Below the pieces are notes generated by a model that was not told where the DNA came from, did not search any database, and saw only the letters and a program-made list of their open reading frames with translations. The position numbers and the translations under genes were made by a program. 64,000 nt of DNA from Micromonospora sp. WMMD961 (GTDB lineage Bacteria > Actinomycetota > Actinomycetes > Mycobacteriales > Micromonosporaceae), in NCBI RefSeq assembly GCF_029626145.1, contig NZ_JARUBJ010000002.1:5863501-5927500 (forward strand), given 5' to 3'. Below, piece by piece: positions 7,355-14,253 of the stretch; position 1 is the first letter of the stretch; each line of letters opens with the position of its first letter.

Positions 7355-8869
7355 GTGAGAGTTATCCAAGCGCACACCGGAGCGCCGGTCGTGCCGGTCC
7401 CTCAGCGAGGGGTCATCTACGTCGACCCGGCCCTCAGCCATGAGACCGTGGTCCGACTCATCCAGCGGTCACTTCCCTTGGCTCACCCGGACGCCATCGC
7501 GCACTGGGTGGAGGCGACCATCCCTACAGCGGAGCCACTGAACGGCCGGCGGGCCACCAGGCGGACCGTGGGTCGGCGATCGGTTGGCGCACATCGCCAA
7601 CCCGTCGTCACCCTGTCCGACCGGGTGCTTGGCGCGGGCAAGCAGCTTGCCGGGCTCGTCGCTGCGGCGACGCTCGGAATCATCATCGCGCCGGTGGTGG
7701 CCGGCGGAGGGGCCATCCCGGCGTCAGCGGCAGAAGCGTGGAGCAATCCCGTCTTCAGCTCGGTGCAGACCGGCTCGGACTGGTCCTGCTCGGGCACCGA
7801 CAACGCGGACCTGGTTGCTACCTGCGTTGCCGGCGACGGCGCGGTCATGCACGTCGAGGCGTGGGTGGGGCCGGACAGCCTCACCTTCATCTTCGACTAC
7901 AACGACCCGAAGACGAACCAGCACCACCGCAACAAGATGAAGGTCTTCAGCAGCCCCGATGGCGTGGACGCCATGCGCGCGTCGGGCGGCAAGGGCGAGG
8001 GGCTGTTCCCGAACCTCATCGCTGGTGAGCGGTGGGCTCTGTGGGGCAGCGACCGCGTCCGCATCAACCGGTGGGCCCAGGGGCTCGGCGCAACCGTGGT
8101 CGTGCCTGCTGACATGACCGAGGCGGCCTACGCGATGGGCCTGATCGTCAAGCCCGGAGAGGGCGGAGAGCCCCGCAACCTGGAGGCGCTGAAGACGGTT
8201 CCGATGGAGCTGCGCTCCGCCGTCGTCAGGATCGTCACGGGTGACGAGAGCTTGCCCACGACGGTCCTCGATCCGCTCGACGAGGCGGCCGGCGTCACCC
8301 TTCCCGTCGCTCCGCCGCCGACGAAGCCTGTCCTGGTGCCGGACCAGCCGGCGGACAGTGGCCCCGTGACGGAGCCGCCGGCTTCGGACCCGCCGGTCGT
8401 CGAGCCTGATCCGCCGGTCATCCAGCCCGTGCCGGACTCGCCCACCAGTCAGCCCGCCACGCCCCCGACGACCCCTCCAGCCGAGCAGAACCCGCTTCCG
8501 CCCGCGGAGACGAAGCCGCCCGTCGAGACCACGCCGCCGGTCGAGACTCCGCCCCCCGTGGAGACGACTCCGCCCCCCGTGGAGACGACTCCGCCAGCGG
8601 AGGATGAGTCCCCGGTCGAGGCGGACCCGCCTGCCGAGGAGGCACCGGTCGAGGATGCGCCTGCGGACAGCGAGCCGCCGGCCCAGGACGAGACGCCGGC
8701 CGCGGAACCAGAAGCGCCAGCACAGGACGACCCACTGAGCGACCCGATCGAGGTGCCGGAGGACGAGCCGACGCCCACGCACGACGAGGTCCGCAACGAG
8801 CAGCAGACGGACCCGCCGATCTTCCAGCGGGTCGCCGCCAGGCACTCGGTACTGGCTAACGCCGCCTGA
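7355..8869 (+). CDS. proline-rich membrane-anchored lysogenic protein
   Basis: 504 residues, GTG start after AAGGA. Residues 1-90 are cytoplasmic (VDPALSHETVVRLIQR...). A membrane helix (LAGLVAAATLGIIIAPVVAG, about residues 95-115) ends in an Ala-rich, signal-like stretch. An extracellular domain follows with two Cys (WSCSGTDN and VATCVAGDG) and a Trp-rich core. From about residue 315 to the end there is a Pro/Glu/Thr repeat region (PPVETTPPPVE type) that could cross the cell wall. It has its own promoter, points away from lytic genes and sits beside the regulators, so it is probably expressed in the lysogen. A surface role such as superinfection exclusion is inferred from this context only. 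Confidence 0.75.
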   Translation: MRVIQAHTGAPVVPVPQRGVIYVDPALSHETVVRLIQRSLPLAHPDAIAHWVEATIPTAEPLNGRRATRRTVGRRSVGAHRQPVVTLSDRVLGAGKQLAGLVAAATLGIIIAPVVAGGGAIPASAAEAWSNPVFSSVQTGSDWSCSGTDNADLVATCVAGDGAVMHVEAWVGPDSLTFIFDYNDPKTNQHHRNKMKVFSSPDGVDAMRASGGKGEGLFPNLIAGERWALWGSDRVRINRWAQGLGATVVVPADMTEAAYAMGLIVKPGEGGEPRNLEALKTVPMELRSAVVRIVTGDESLPTTVLDPLDEAAGVTLPVAPPPTKPVLVPDQPADSGPVTEPPASDPPVVEPDPPVIQPVPDSPTSQPATPPTTPPAEQNPLPPAETKPPVETTPPVETPPPVETTPPPVETTPPAEDESPVEADPPAEEAPVEDAPADSEPPAQDETPAAEPEAPAQDDPLSDPIEVPEDEPTPTHDEVRNEQQTDPPIFQRVAARHSVLANAA

Positions 8870-8881
8870 CGCTAGACGCGA

Positions 8882-8915
8882 AGAAGGCCCCCGGCATCTC
8901 TGCTGGGGGCCTTCT
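8882..8915. terminator. strong bidirectional terminator
   Basis: An 11-bp stem (AGAAGGCCCCC with GGGGGCCTTCT) with a 12-nt loop, between converging genes ending at 8869 and 8938. Confidence 0.85.
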
Positions 8916-8937
8916 GCATGAGGGGTCTGAGACAGGG

Positions 8938-9402
8938 TTAATCATCGGCAGCTCGCCGCCTACGGGCTGCTGCCTTCGTGGGCTGGCGGACAAGGCCGTT
9001 CCCGTCTTGCGCTTCGCGCGGGATCAGGTGGAAGCCCTCCTCGGTGTCCGGGTCGTAGTGCACGACGGCGTTGTTGTCCGCCAGGTCGCGCAGGAAGCCG
9101 TTCACCCGAACCTCTGCGCTGGCGTTCAGCCGCTTGCCGGCGCGACGCCGCCCCTCCTGGCGCAGGCAGTAAAGGTAGTAGTTGTTCCGGTGCTTCCACT
9201 CAACCGACCACGGCACCAGCTCGTTGTCGGCGACGGCGCGAGCCTCCAGGCCGTGCTGCCGGCGGAAGTAGGACCAGCCCGAAGCGCTGATCCTGATCCC
9301 GTACTTCCGCTCGTGCTCCTCCGTCATCCAGGCGTATGTCTTGCCATCTTCGATCCAGCGCTTCGCCTCGTCGGCGTTCTGGATTCTCGGCCGTGGTGCC
9401 AC
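8938..9402 (-). CDS. immunity repressor of the L5 gp71 type (putative)
   Basis: 154 residues, GTG start after AAGGGGG. The N-terminus has an HTH-like segment (SASGWSYFRRQHGLE, about residues 39-53). The rest follows the layout I recall for the cluster A mycobacteriophage repressor gp71 and its actinophage relatives: LVPWSVEWKH, then LYCLRQEGRRRAG, a helix ending FLRDLADNN, VVHYDPDTEEGFHLIPRE and a basic tail. Those repressors bind asymmetric sites scattered through the genome. This phage carries such sites, and two variants lie in its own divergent promoter region (9463-9508). Identity is inferred from architecture, not an alignment. Confidence 0.65.
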   Translation of the reverse strand: MAPRPRIQNADEAKRWIEDGKTYAWMTEEHERKYGIRISASGWSYFRRQHGLEARAVADNELVPWSVEWKHRNNYYLYCLRQEGRRRAGKRLNASAEVRVNGFLRDLADNNAVVHYDPDTEEGFHLIPREAQDGNGLVRQPTKAAARRRRAADD

Positions 9403-9462
9403 TTCAGGTGCCCCCTTGTTAAGTCCTGCCTGAAAATACGATCAGCGCTTCGCGTAACGCCG

Positions 9463-9508
9463 CATGTTCAGGTTACAGCTTCAGGCGGATACTGCAACCT
9501 GAGCATAG
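9463..9508. promoter_or_regulatory. divergent operator/promoter between repressor and zinc-ribbon gene
   Basis: A plus-strand element GATACTGCAACCTGAGCA (9488-9505) runs into TAG. TTCAGG (9480-9485) and GCATAG (9503-9508) are 17 bp apart, a plausible rightward promoter. A minus-strand variant AGCTGTAACCTGAACATG (9463-9480) faces the repressor gene. Repressor autoregulation is a reasonable inference. Confidence 0.55.
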
Positions 9509-9593
9509 CGATGGCTATCGTTTAAACGCAAGCCGTTCCGTGCCTGCTAAGGTTCCAGCGTCCGGTTTCCGCAGGGTGATCAAGGGGGTTGCA

Positions 9594-9842
9594 GTGGCGA
9601 TCATCGAGGTTGAGGTCTGCGACACATGCAAGAACCCGAAACGCCCAGTGAAGGCATACAGCATCGAGCGTGACGGTCAGAAGGTTACGACCGTCAGGTG
9701 CACCGTAGATGGCAGGGTCTTCGAGCAGGTCTTCCGCGACGCGGAGGCTGCGGCTGAACCCACCCCCACGGCGCGGCGGCGAGGTGGACGCGGAGTCAAG
9801 ACGCTGGAGCAGATCGAAGCCGAGAAGGCCCGCAAGAACTAG
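9594..9842 (+). CDS. small Cys-containing phage protein
   Basis: 82 residues from a GTG at 9594 preceded by AAGGGGG. The upstream in-frame GTG at 9540 lacks a ribosome-binding site. It starts VAIIEVEVCDTCKNPKRPV, with CxxC and a later Cys (VRCTVDG) forming a possible zinc knuckle. The C-terminus is basic (ARRRGGRGVKTLEQIE), similar to nucleoid-binding tails. Faces away from the repressor, so it may be the Cro-like or excision-control gene position. Function unknown. Confidence 0.65.
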   Translation: MAIIEVEVCDTCKNPKRPVKAYSIERDGQKVTTVRCTVDGRVFEQVFRDAEAAAEPTPTARRRGGRGVKTLEQIEAEKARKN

Positions 9843-9855
9843 GCAAGACGAAGCT

Positions 9856-9888
9856 AGCGCCCCACCTGCGATGAGCAGGTGGGGCGCT
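9856..9888. terminator. bidirectional terminator between lysogeny region and lysis genes
   Basis: A 14-bp perfect stem (AGCGCCCCACCTGC with GCAGGTGGGGCGCT) with a 5-nt loop between genes converging at 9842 and 9895. Confidence 0.9.
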
Positions 9889-9894
9889 TCGTGC

Positions 9895-10194
9895 TTACTC
9901 GCTGGCGTCGGACAGCCAGGGGACGTACTTGTCGATGAACGCCTTGACCGGCGCGGCTTGCATGGCGAGGGTGACCAGCCGTGCGCCAGTGGCGATCGGA
10001 ACAGCCACCGCCACCAGGGCGGCGTAGGTCTTCGCGTCCACCTTCCCGACCAGCATCTCCAGGGCCACCGGTACGGCGACCATCAGGACGGCGCAGGCGG
10101 ACACGAAGCTCTGGAAGGCAGTGCGTATCCGGCGCTTCCGGCTGGCGTCCGGGGTCTCCGGCGCAGCGTGCGAGGGAACGTAGGTGTCGGTCAC
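9895..10194 (-). CDS. holin
   Basis: 99 residues, GTG start after AGGAGG. Two hydrophobic segments (VSACAVLMVAVPVALEMLVG and ALVAVAVPIATGARLVTLAM) are separated by a short polar turn, after a basic N-terminus. Size and topology are those of small actinophage holins. It directly follows the endolysin gene and closes the late leftward operon. Confidence 0.75.
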   Translation of the reverse strand: MTDTYVPSHAAPETPDASRKRRIRTAFQSFVSACAVLMVAVPVALEMLVGKVDAKTYAALVAVAVPIATGARLVTLAMQAAPVKAFIDKYVPWLSDASE

Positions 10195-10211
10195 GGGTGG
10201 GTGCCTCCTGA

Positions 10212-11099
10212 TCAGAACTTGCCGGTGTTCAGGCGCTTCTGGAGCGCCTTGACGGTGTTGGACACGGGGGTCGAGAGCAGGCCGTCGACCGGGACGCCCA
10301 GGTAGCGCTGGAGGTAGCGGGCGGTCTGGTAGCGCCGGCCGTCCTGGCGGATGCCGTCGCCGTCGACCACCAGTCGGGCACCGTGCGCGTTCAGGTGCCG
10401 CTGCACCGCCTTCACCAGGGCGGATGGCTTGCTGATCACGCCGTCAGCCTCGGTGCCCATGATCTGCTGCCAGCGCTTGATGGTGGCCGGGCCGAGCTTG
10501 CCGTCCACGACGAGCTGCGCCGGCTTGGCCGGAGGCTTCGCCGGGGGCTTGGTCGGAGTGGACGCCGGCTTGCCGACGAGCTTGCCGCCCCGGGCCAGGT
10601 ACGCGGCCAGGGTCTCGCCCGACAGCACGGAGAGCAGGGCCAGCTTGTTGTCCTTGCTGGTGTTGAACTCGCGCAGCTCGGACAGGTGGATGTGCCACAG
10701 GTGGCTCTTGTCGGCGCTGGTGGACTCGGTGCCCTTGGCGAAGTCCCAGCCCTCCACGCCGCCGTCGTTGTCGGTCTGGCCGAAGAACTCCCGCCAGCCG
10801 GCCATGCGCGGGTCCTTCGCCTTGCCCGCCGCGTAGAGCCGGTTGCTGTACTTCTTGATGATCGTGTAGTTACCGCCCTGAGCAGACTTGCTGGTGATGT
10901 CGATCGCCGACGCCTTGTCGCTCGGGCCCTTCTTGTCCGCGGCGAGCTGCACGCTGTAGTCGCTGCTCGGCAGGTTCTTGCGCTTGTTGTGGTAGCCCCG
11001 CTTGTCGGCGTAGATGCCGGCCAGAACGAGATCCTTCGGCTCCAGGGCGACGATGTCCTTGGCCAGTTGGCCCATCGAGTCGTCGTAGTGCTCTGCCAC
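10212..11099 (-). CDS. endolysin: M15-like peptidase with peptidoglycan-binding C-terminus
   Basis: 295 residues, GTG start with GGAGG upstream. Residues 1-150 contain SDKASAIDI and LWHIHLSE, matching the conserved S-x-x-A-x-D and W-H-x-H zinc-site motifs of D-Ala-D-Ala carboxypeptidase-type (M15) cell-wall enzymes. A Pro/Lys linker (TPTKPPAKPPAKPA) leads to a C-terminal region with repeats like VDGKLGPATIKRWQ and LGVPVDGLLSTPVSNTVKALQ, typical of peptidoglycan-binding modules. It would cleave host peptide cross-links at lysis once the holin opens the membrane. Other members use a first His in the SxxxAxDI region; here that position appears to be Ser/Lys, so the zinc site should be checked. 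Confidence 0.75.
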   Translation of the reverse strand: MAEHYDDSMGQLAKDIVALEPKDLVLAGIYADKRGYHNKRKNLPSSDYSVQLAADKKGPSDKASAIDITSKSAQGGNYTIIKKYSNRLYAAGKAKDPRMAGWREFFGQTDNDGGVEGWDFAKGTESTSADKSHLWHIHLSELREFNTSKDNKLALLSVLSGETLAAYLARGGKLVGKPASTPTKPPAKPPAKPAQLVVDGKLGPATIKRWQQIMGTEADGVISKPSALVKAVQRHLNAHGARLVVDGDGIRQDGRRYQTARYLQRYLGVPVDGLLSTPVSNTVKALQKRLNTGKF

Positions 11100-11102
11100 T
11101 GA

Positions 11103-11495
11103 TCAGACCTCCAGGTCAGGGGTGACGACCCGCGCGATGCCGGCAGCCGCGATCAGGCGCGAGCACTCATGGCAGGGCGGGTCGGTGATGTAGAGGACTG
11201 CTCCGCGGCTCGCCTCGAAGCCGGCCCGGAGAAGGGCGTTCGCTTCGGCGTGCACCGCGACGCAGTTGGAGTACGAGGAGTCGGCGGCGAGCTGGTCGTA
11301 GCTCAGCCGGCCGCGCGGGCACGCGCCCGCGGTCAGGCAGCCAGGCACGCCGGACGGGGCACCGTTGTAGCCGGTGCCCACGATCCGGTGATCCCTGACG
11401 ACGACCGCCCCGACCTGGCGTCGAGTGCAGTCGGCTCGGGCCGCGACAGCGACCGCGATCCCGAGGTAGTAGCTGTCCCAGTCGGGACGGGTCAC
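11103..11495 (-). CDS. deoxycytidylate (dCMP) deaminase
   Basis: 130 residues. The zinc-deaminase signature is complete: HAEANALL (H-A-E) and DPPCHECSRL (P-C-x-x-C). GTGYNGAPSGVPGC is the conserved substrate loop of dCMP deaminases. It converts dCMP to dUMP, feeding the thymidylate synthase at 44143. An unusual location inside the lysis cassette; it overlaps the upstream gene by 4 bp, so it is expressed late with lysis genes. Confidence 0.9.
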   Translation of the reverse strand: MTRPDWDSYYLGIAVAVAARADCTRRQVGAVVVRDHRIVGTGYNGAPSGVPGCLTAGACPRGRLSYDQLAADSSYSNCVAVHAEANALLRAGFEASRGAVLYITDPPCHECSRLIAAAGIARVVTPDLEV

Positions 11496-11851
11496 GGCTT
11501 GGTGTTGAGCATCAGCAGGTCCACCCGGCGCTCGACCTCCAGGCGCTCGACCCGCTCGTGGCGGATCTCGTCGCGCAGGCCGCCGATGTCGCGGGTGTGC
11601 TGGCGCTGTCCTTCGAGGAGCTGTTCGAGACCGGCTATCACCCGGTCGACGTCGTCCCGCAGGTTGGTCTTGTGGCTGTTCTGCACCTGGTCACGGGCGG
11701 CTGAGGCGTGATCCTTGACCTCGGACAGCTTCTTGTTCTGCCGGCGCAGCAGCTCGACGAGGACGCCGATCAGGCCGACGACGACTGTGCTGCCGGCCGT
11801 GATGAGGGACTGCTGAACCGGAACCTCCAGGGCGAGGCTCATGGGGTGCAC
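11492..11851 (-). CDS. membrane-anchored coiled-coil protein (second holin-like, DUF2746 type)
   Basis: 119 residues. One membrane helix near the N-terminus (STVVVGLIGVLVELL) precedes a basic stop-transfer (RRQNKK) and a long heptad-rich helix with repeated R/E-rich segments. Such proteins (DUF2746-like) are common in actinophage lysis cassettes and may work with the holin. The start could be the GTG at 11851 or the ATG three codons later. Confidence 0.7.
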   Translation of the reverse strand: MHPMSLALEVPVQQSLITAGSTVVVGLIGVLVELLRRQNKKLSEVKDHASAARDQVQNSHKTNLRDDVDRVIAGLEQLLEGQRQHTRDIGGLRDEIRHERVERLEVERRVDLLMLNTKP

Positions 11852-11861
11852 GCGGGGTGTC

Positions 11862-13220
11862 TCACTTCCAGGTAGTCCCGTCGCCCGCCTTGACCTGGCA
11901 CAGCACCCACTTCGATCCGTCCCCGACCCACACGATGGCGTCGAGCCACTTCGTGCCGTCGCCCACTCGCAGCCCGGACAGGGTCGTGAAGGAGGCGGTC
12001 GAGGACCATGCGCCCGCGCCGGCTGCGTTGTTCGCGCGGGCTCGGGTGAAGTAGGTGGTGCCCGGCAGCAGGCCGGCGAGGGTGGTCGACGAGCCAGGGG
12101 CGGTCACGGACGCCGGGTCAGTGAAGCCCGCGTCGGTCGCACGCTGGATCTCGTAGTTCGTGATGGCCGCGCCGCCGTTGTCGGCAGGGGCGGACCAGGA
12201 CAGCGAGGCCGAGGTGGGGCCGATGCCGCTGACGCTCGGCGTGGCCGGCGCGCTCGCGGTCGTGATCGTGGTGGTGAAGGTCCGCGACGGCGACCACTCG
12301 CCGAAGCCGACCGCGTTGTGGGCCCGCACGCGGACGTACAGGACGGTGCCCTTCGGGAGACCCGTGACGTTGAGGCCGGTTGCCCAGCCGAGGGTGCTCC
12401 AGTCCGCGATGACGTCGGTGAAGGCGCTGTTGCGCGAGACCTGGCCGGCGTGCCCGTCGACCGGCGTGCCGCCCTGGTCGGAGGGGACGGACCAGGCGAC
12501 CCACGCCTGCGTCGACCCGATGCTGTCGACGACCGGTGCGGCAACCTGACCCGGGACGGTGGTGCTGGTCTTGAAGGTGGCCGTGCCGGAGACGCCAGAC
12601 CAGCCGGCGGCGTTGTGCGCCCGGAGACGGGCGTAGAGCTGCGTGCCCTTCGGTAGCCCGGACAGACTGCGGCTCGTCGCCCAGGCACCGCTCCAGGTCT
12701 GGATTACGTCGGTGAAGTTCGCGTTGCGGGAGACCGCGCCGTCCATGCTGTCGAGGGCGCGGCCGTTCGTGGCGGGCGTCGACCAGGAGAGCGAGGCCGT
12801 CGTGGGGGTGACCGAGCTGACGGCCGGGGTACCCGGCGCACCAGGTGGGGCGGGCGGCCGAGCCGGCAGGGTCAGCGACCGCGTGTGGCTCGGCGTGCCG
12901 CCGTTATACATGCCCGAGATCGAGGCGGTCCAGGTGTAGGTGGGCCCGCCGTCGTAGTCGATGCCAGCCGAGAAGTCCCGGCTGTAGATGAGCTTCGTCG
13001 CGCCCGTGCCGGACAGGTTGTTGTCGAACGACCCCGACCCGCCGCCAGTGCCCGAAACGCTGTAGTTCTGGTTGTCGTCGAAGTCCCAGTTCTGGTCGTA
13101 GACCTTGACCCAGACCCGCAGCGAAACCGTGACCGAAGTGCTGCTCGAACTCGGAGTCGAGGTCCAGCAGTCGATGCCGACCTGGAGGTGCCCCTCGGCG
13201 GAGCCGTAGGTAACTGCCAC
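11862..13220 (-). CDS. minor tail / fibre protein with three fibronectin type III domains
   Basis: 452 residues. Residues 1-125 form a beta-rich N-terminal domain; three FN3 repeats follow at roughly 130-220, 225-320 and 325-415 (each with LSWS.P or WVAWSVP and Y.R.RAHNAAG motifs). The tail ends in three short GDG[TS][KT]W repeats that may bind sugar. FN3 repeats are frequent in siphophage tail proteins and help weak attachment to the cell surface. It is the last structural gene before lysis. Confidence 0.8.
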   Translation of the reverse strand: MAVTYGSAEGHLQVGIDCWTSTPSSSSTSVTVSLRVWVKVYDQNWDFDDNQNYSVSGTGGGSGSFDNNLSGTGATKLIYSRDFSAGIDYDGGPTYTWTASISGMYNGGTPSHTRSLTLPARPPAPPGAPGTPAVSSVTPTTASLSWSTPATNGRALDSMDGAVSRNANFTDVIQTWSGAWATSRSLSGLPKGTQLYARLRAHNAAGWSGVSGTATFKTSTTVPGQVAAPVVDSIGSTQAWVAWSVPSDQGGTPVDGHAGQVSRNSAFTDVIADWSTLGWATGLNVTGLPKGTVLYVRVRAHNAVGFGEWSPSRTFTTTITTASAPATPSVSGIGPTSASLSWSAPADNGGAAITNYEIQRATDAGFTDPASVTAPGSSTTLAGLLPGTTYFTRARANNAAGAGAWSSTASFTTLSGLRVGDGTKWLDAIVWVGDGSKWVLCQVKAGDGTTWK

Positions 13221-13231
13221 TCAGTGCCTCC

Positions 13232-13918
13232 TTAGCTGGTCGGCTGAATCCAGATGCGGTCAGCCGTGGGCGTGCCGGATGGCGTGGTCTTCGAGACCGT
13301 CACCGTGAAGCCGCCCCAGCGGATCGAGTTGTCGACCGTCGCGGGGATCAGGTCCACCCAGCCGGAGCCGTTGTGGAACTCCCACTTGCCGGTGTCGAGG
13401 TTGATGCCGAGCCGGCCGTAGCGCGGGCTCGTTGGGCGGGTGCTGGTGCGCCAGGAGCCGACCCGCTGACCGGCGAAGGGCCGCTCGTCGGTGACCTTGT
13501 CCGGCGCGATGGTGAGCGCGTTGGCGTCGACCGTGACCCGAGCGAGCGCCATCTCGTACAGGCCCGTATCGGTCTGCGTCAGAGACGGGACGCCAGCGCC
13601 GGGCGTGCCCGGCAGGACCGCGAGGTTGATGCCGTTCGCGGTCGGGTCCAGGCGGAGCACCACACGGTCGATGCGTGCCGCGCTGGTCGACGCGCCGATC
13701 GTCAGCGGCTCAACGGCGGTCGAGCTGACGGCGTGACCGCGCTCGATGGCGTAGCCGGGCTGGACCTTCACGTTCATGCCGGAGCTGTCGGCGCTCACCT
13801 GGAAGCCGGTGCCGGTGATCGAGTCCACCACGCCGGAGTCCTGAAGCTCGCGGAACAACCGGCTGTACTGCGTCTCGCTGGTGTCTTGGTCGTCGAAGGG
13901 GTACGAGGTGATAGCCAC
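13232..13918 (-). CDS. minor tail protein (receptor-binding / base-plate type)
   Basis: 228 residues from a GTG at 13918 after AGGAG. Starts VAITSYPFDDQDTSETQYSR, followed by FRELQDSGVVDS and a beta-rich region (GMNVKVQPGYAIERGHAVSS). This matches N-terminal modules of actinophage tail proteins that attach fibres to the tail tip. The longer frame upstream is antisense to a terminator and was rejected. Between two tail genes. Confidence 0.75.
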   Translation of the reverse strand: MAITSYPFDDQDTSETQYSRLFRELQDSGVVDSITGTGFQVSADSSGMNVKVQPGYAIERGHAVSSTAVEPLTIGASTSAARIDRVVLRLDPTANGINLAVLPGTPGAGVPSLTQTDTGLYEMALARVTVDANALTIAPDKVTDERPFAGQRVGSWRTSTRPTSPRYGRLGINLDTGKWEFHNGSGWVDLIPATVDNSIRWGGFTVTVSKTTPSGTPTADRIWIQPTS

Positions 13919-13943
13919 TGAGTGGGTCTCCTGCGGGCATGGG

Positions 13944-13979
13944 GAAGCCCCCCCGAACCGCGTGGGCTCAGGGGGCTTC
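13944..13979. terminator. intergenic hairpin/terminator within tail operon
   Basis: GAAGCCCCC pairs with GGGGGCTTC across an 18-nt loop in the 70-bp gap between tail genes. It may attenuate rather than stop the late transcript. Confidence 0.6.
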
Positions 13980-13989
13980 GGAAGGGAGG

Positions 13990-14235
13990 TCAGTCGGTCG
14001 TTTCGATGTCCGGCAGGGGGAACGGGTCCTCGGGCTCCGGCTCCGCGGCGGGCGGGTCCATCGGCGGGGGGTCGTACAGCGAGGCGCGGGCAACGCTGTT
14101 GACAGGGATGCGGATGACGATCCGGCCCATGGGCTCCCAGGGGACGTCCGGGTCGGGCTCGATGCCCTCGATGACCCACTCGTTGGTAGCGGTGTCGAGG
14201 CTCGTCTGGTTGATCCAAGGGCCGATCAGGGCCAC
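13990..14235 (-). CDS. small tail-region protein
   Basis: 81 residues, GTG start after GGAGG. N-terminal half is beta-like (MGRIVIRIPVNSVA); C-terminal half is acidic and Pro-rich (PPAAEPEPEDPFPLPD). No family recognised; position implies a tail or assembly role. Confidence 0.65.
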   Translation of the reverse strand: MALIGPWINQTSLDTATNEWVIEGIEPDPDVPWEPMGRIVIRIPVNSVARASLYDPPPMDPPAAEPEPEDPFPLPDIETTD

Positions 14236-14253
14236 GTCTGTTACCTCCGGTTG

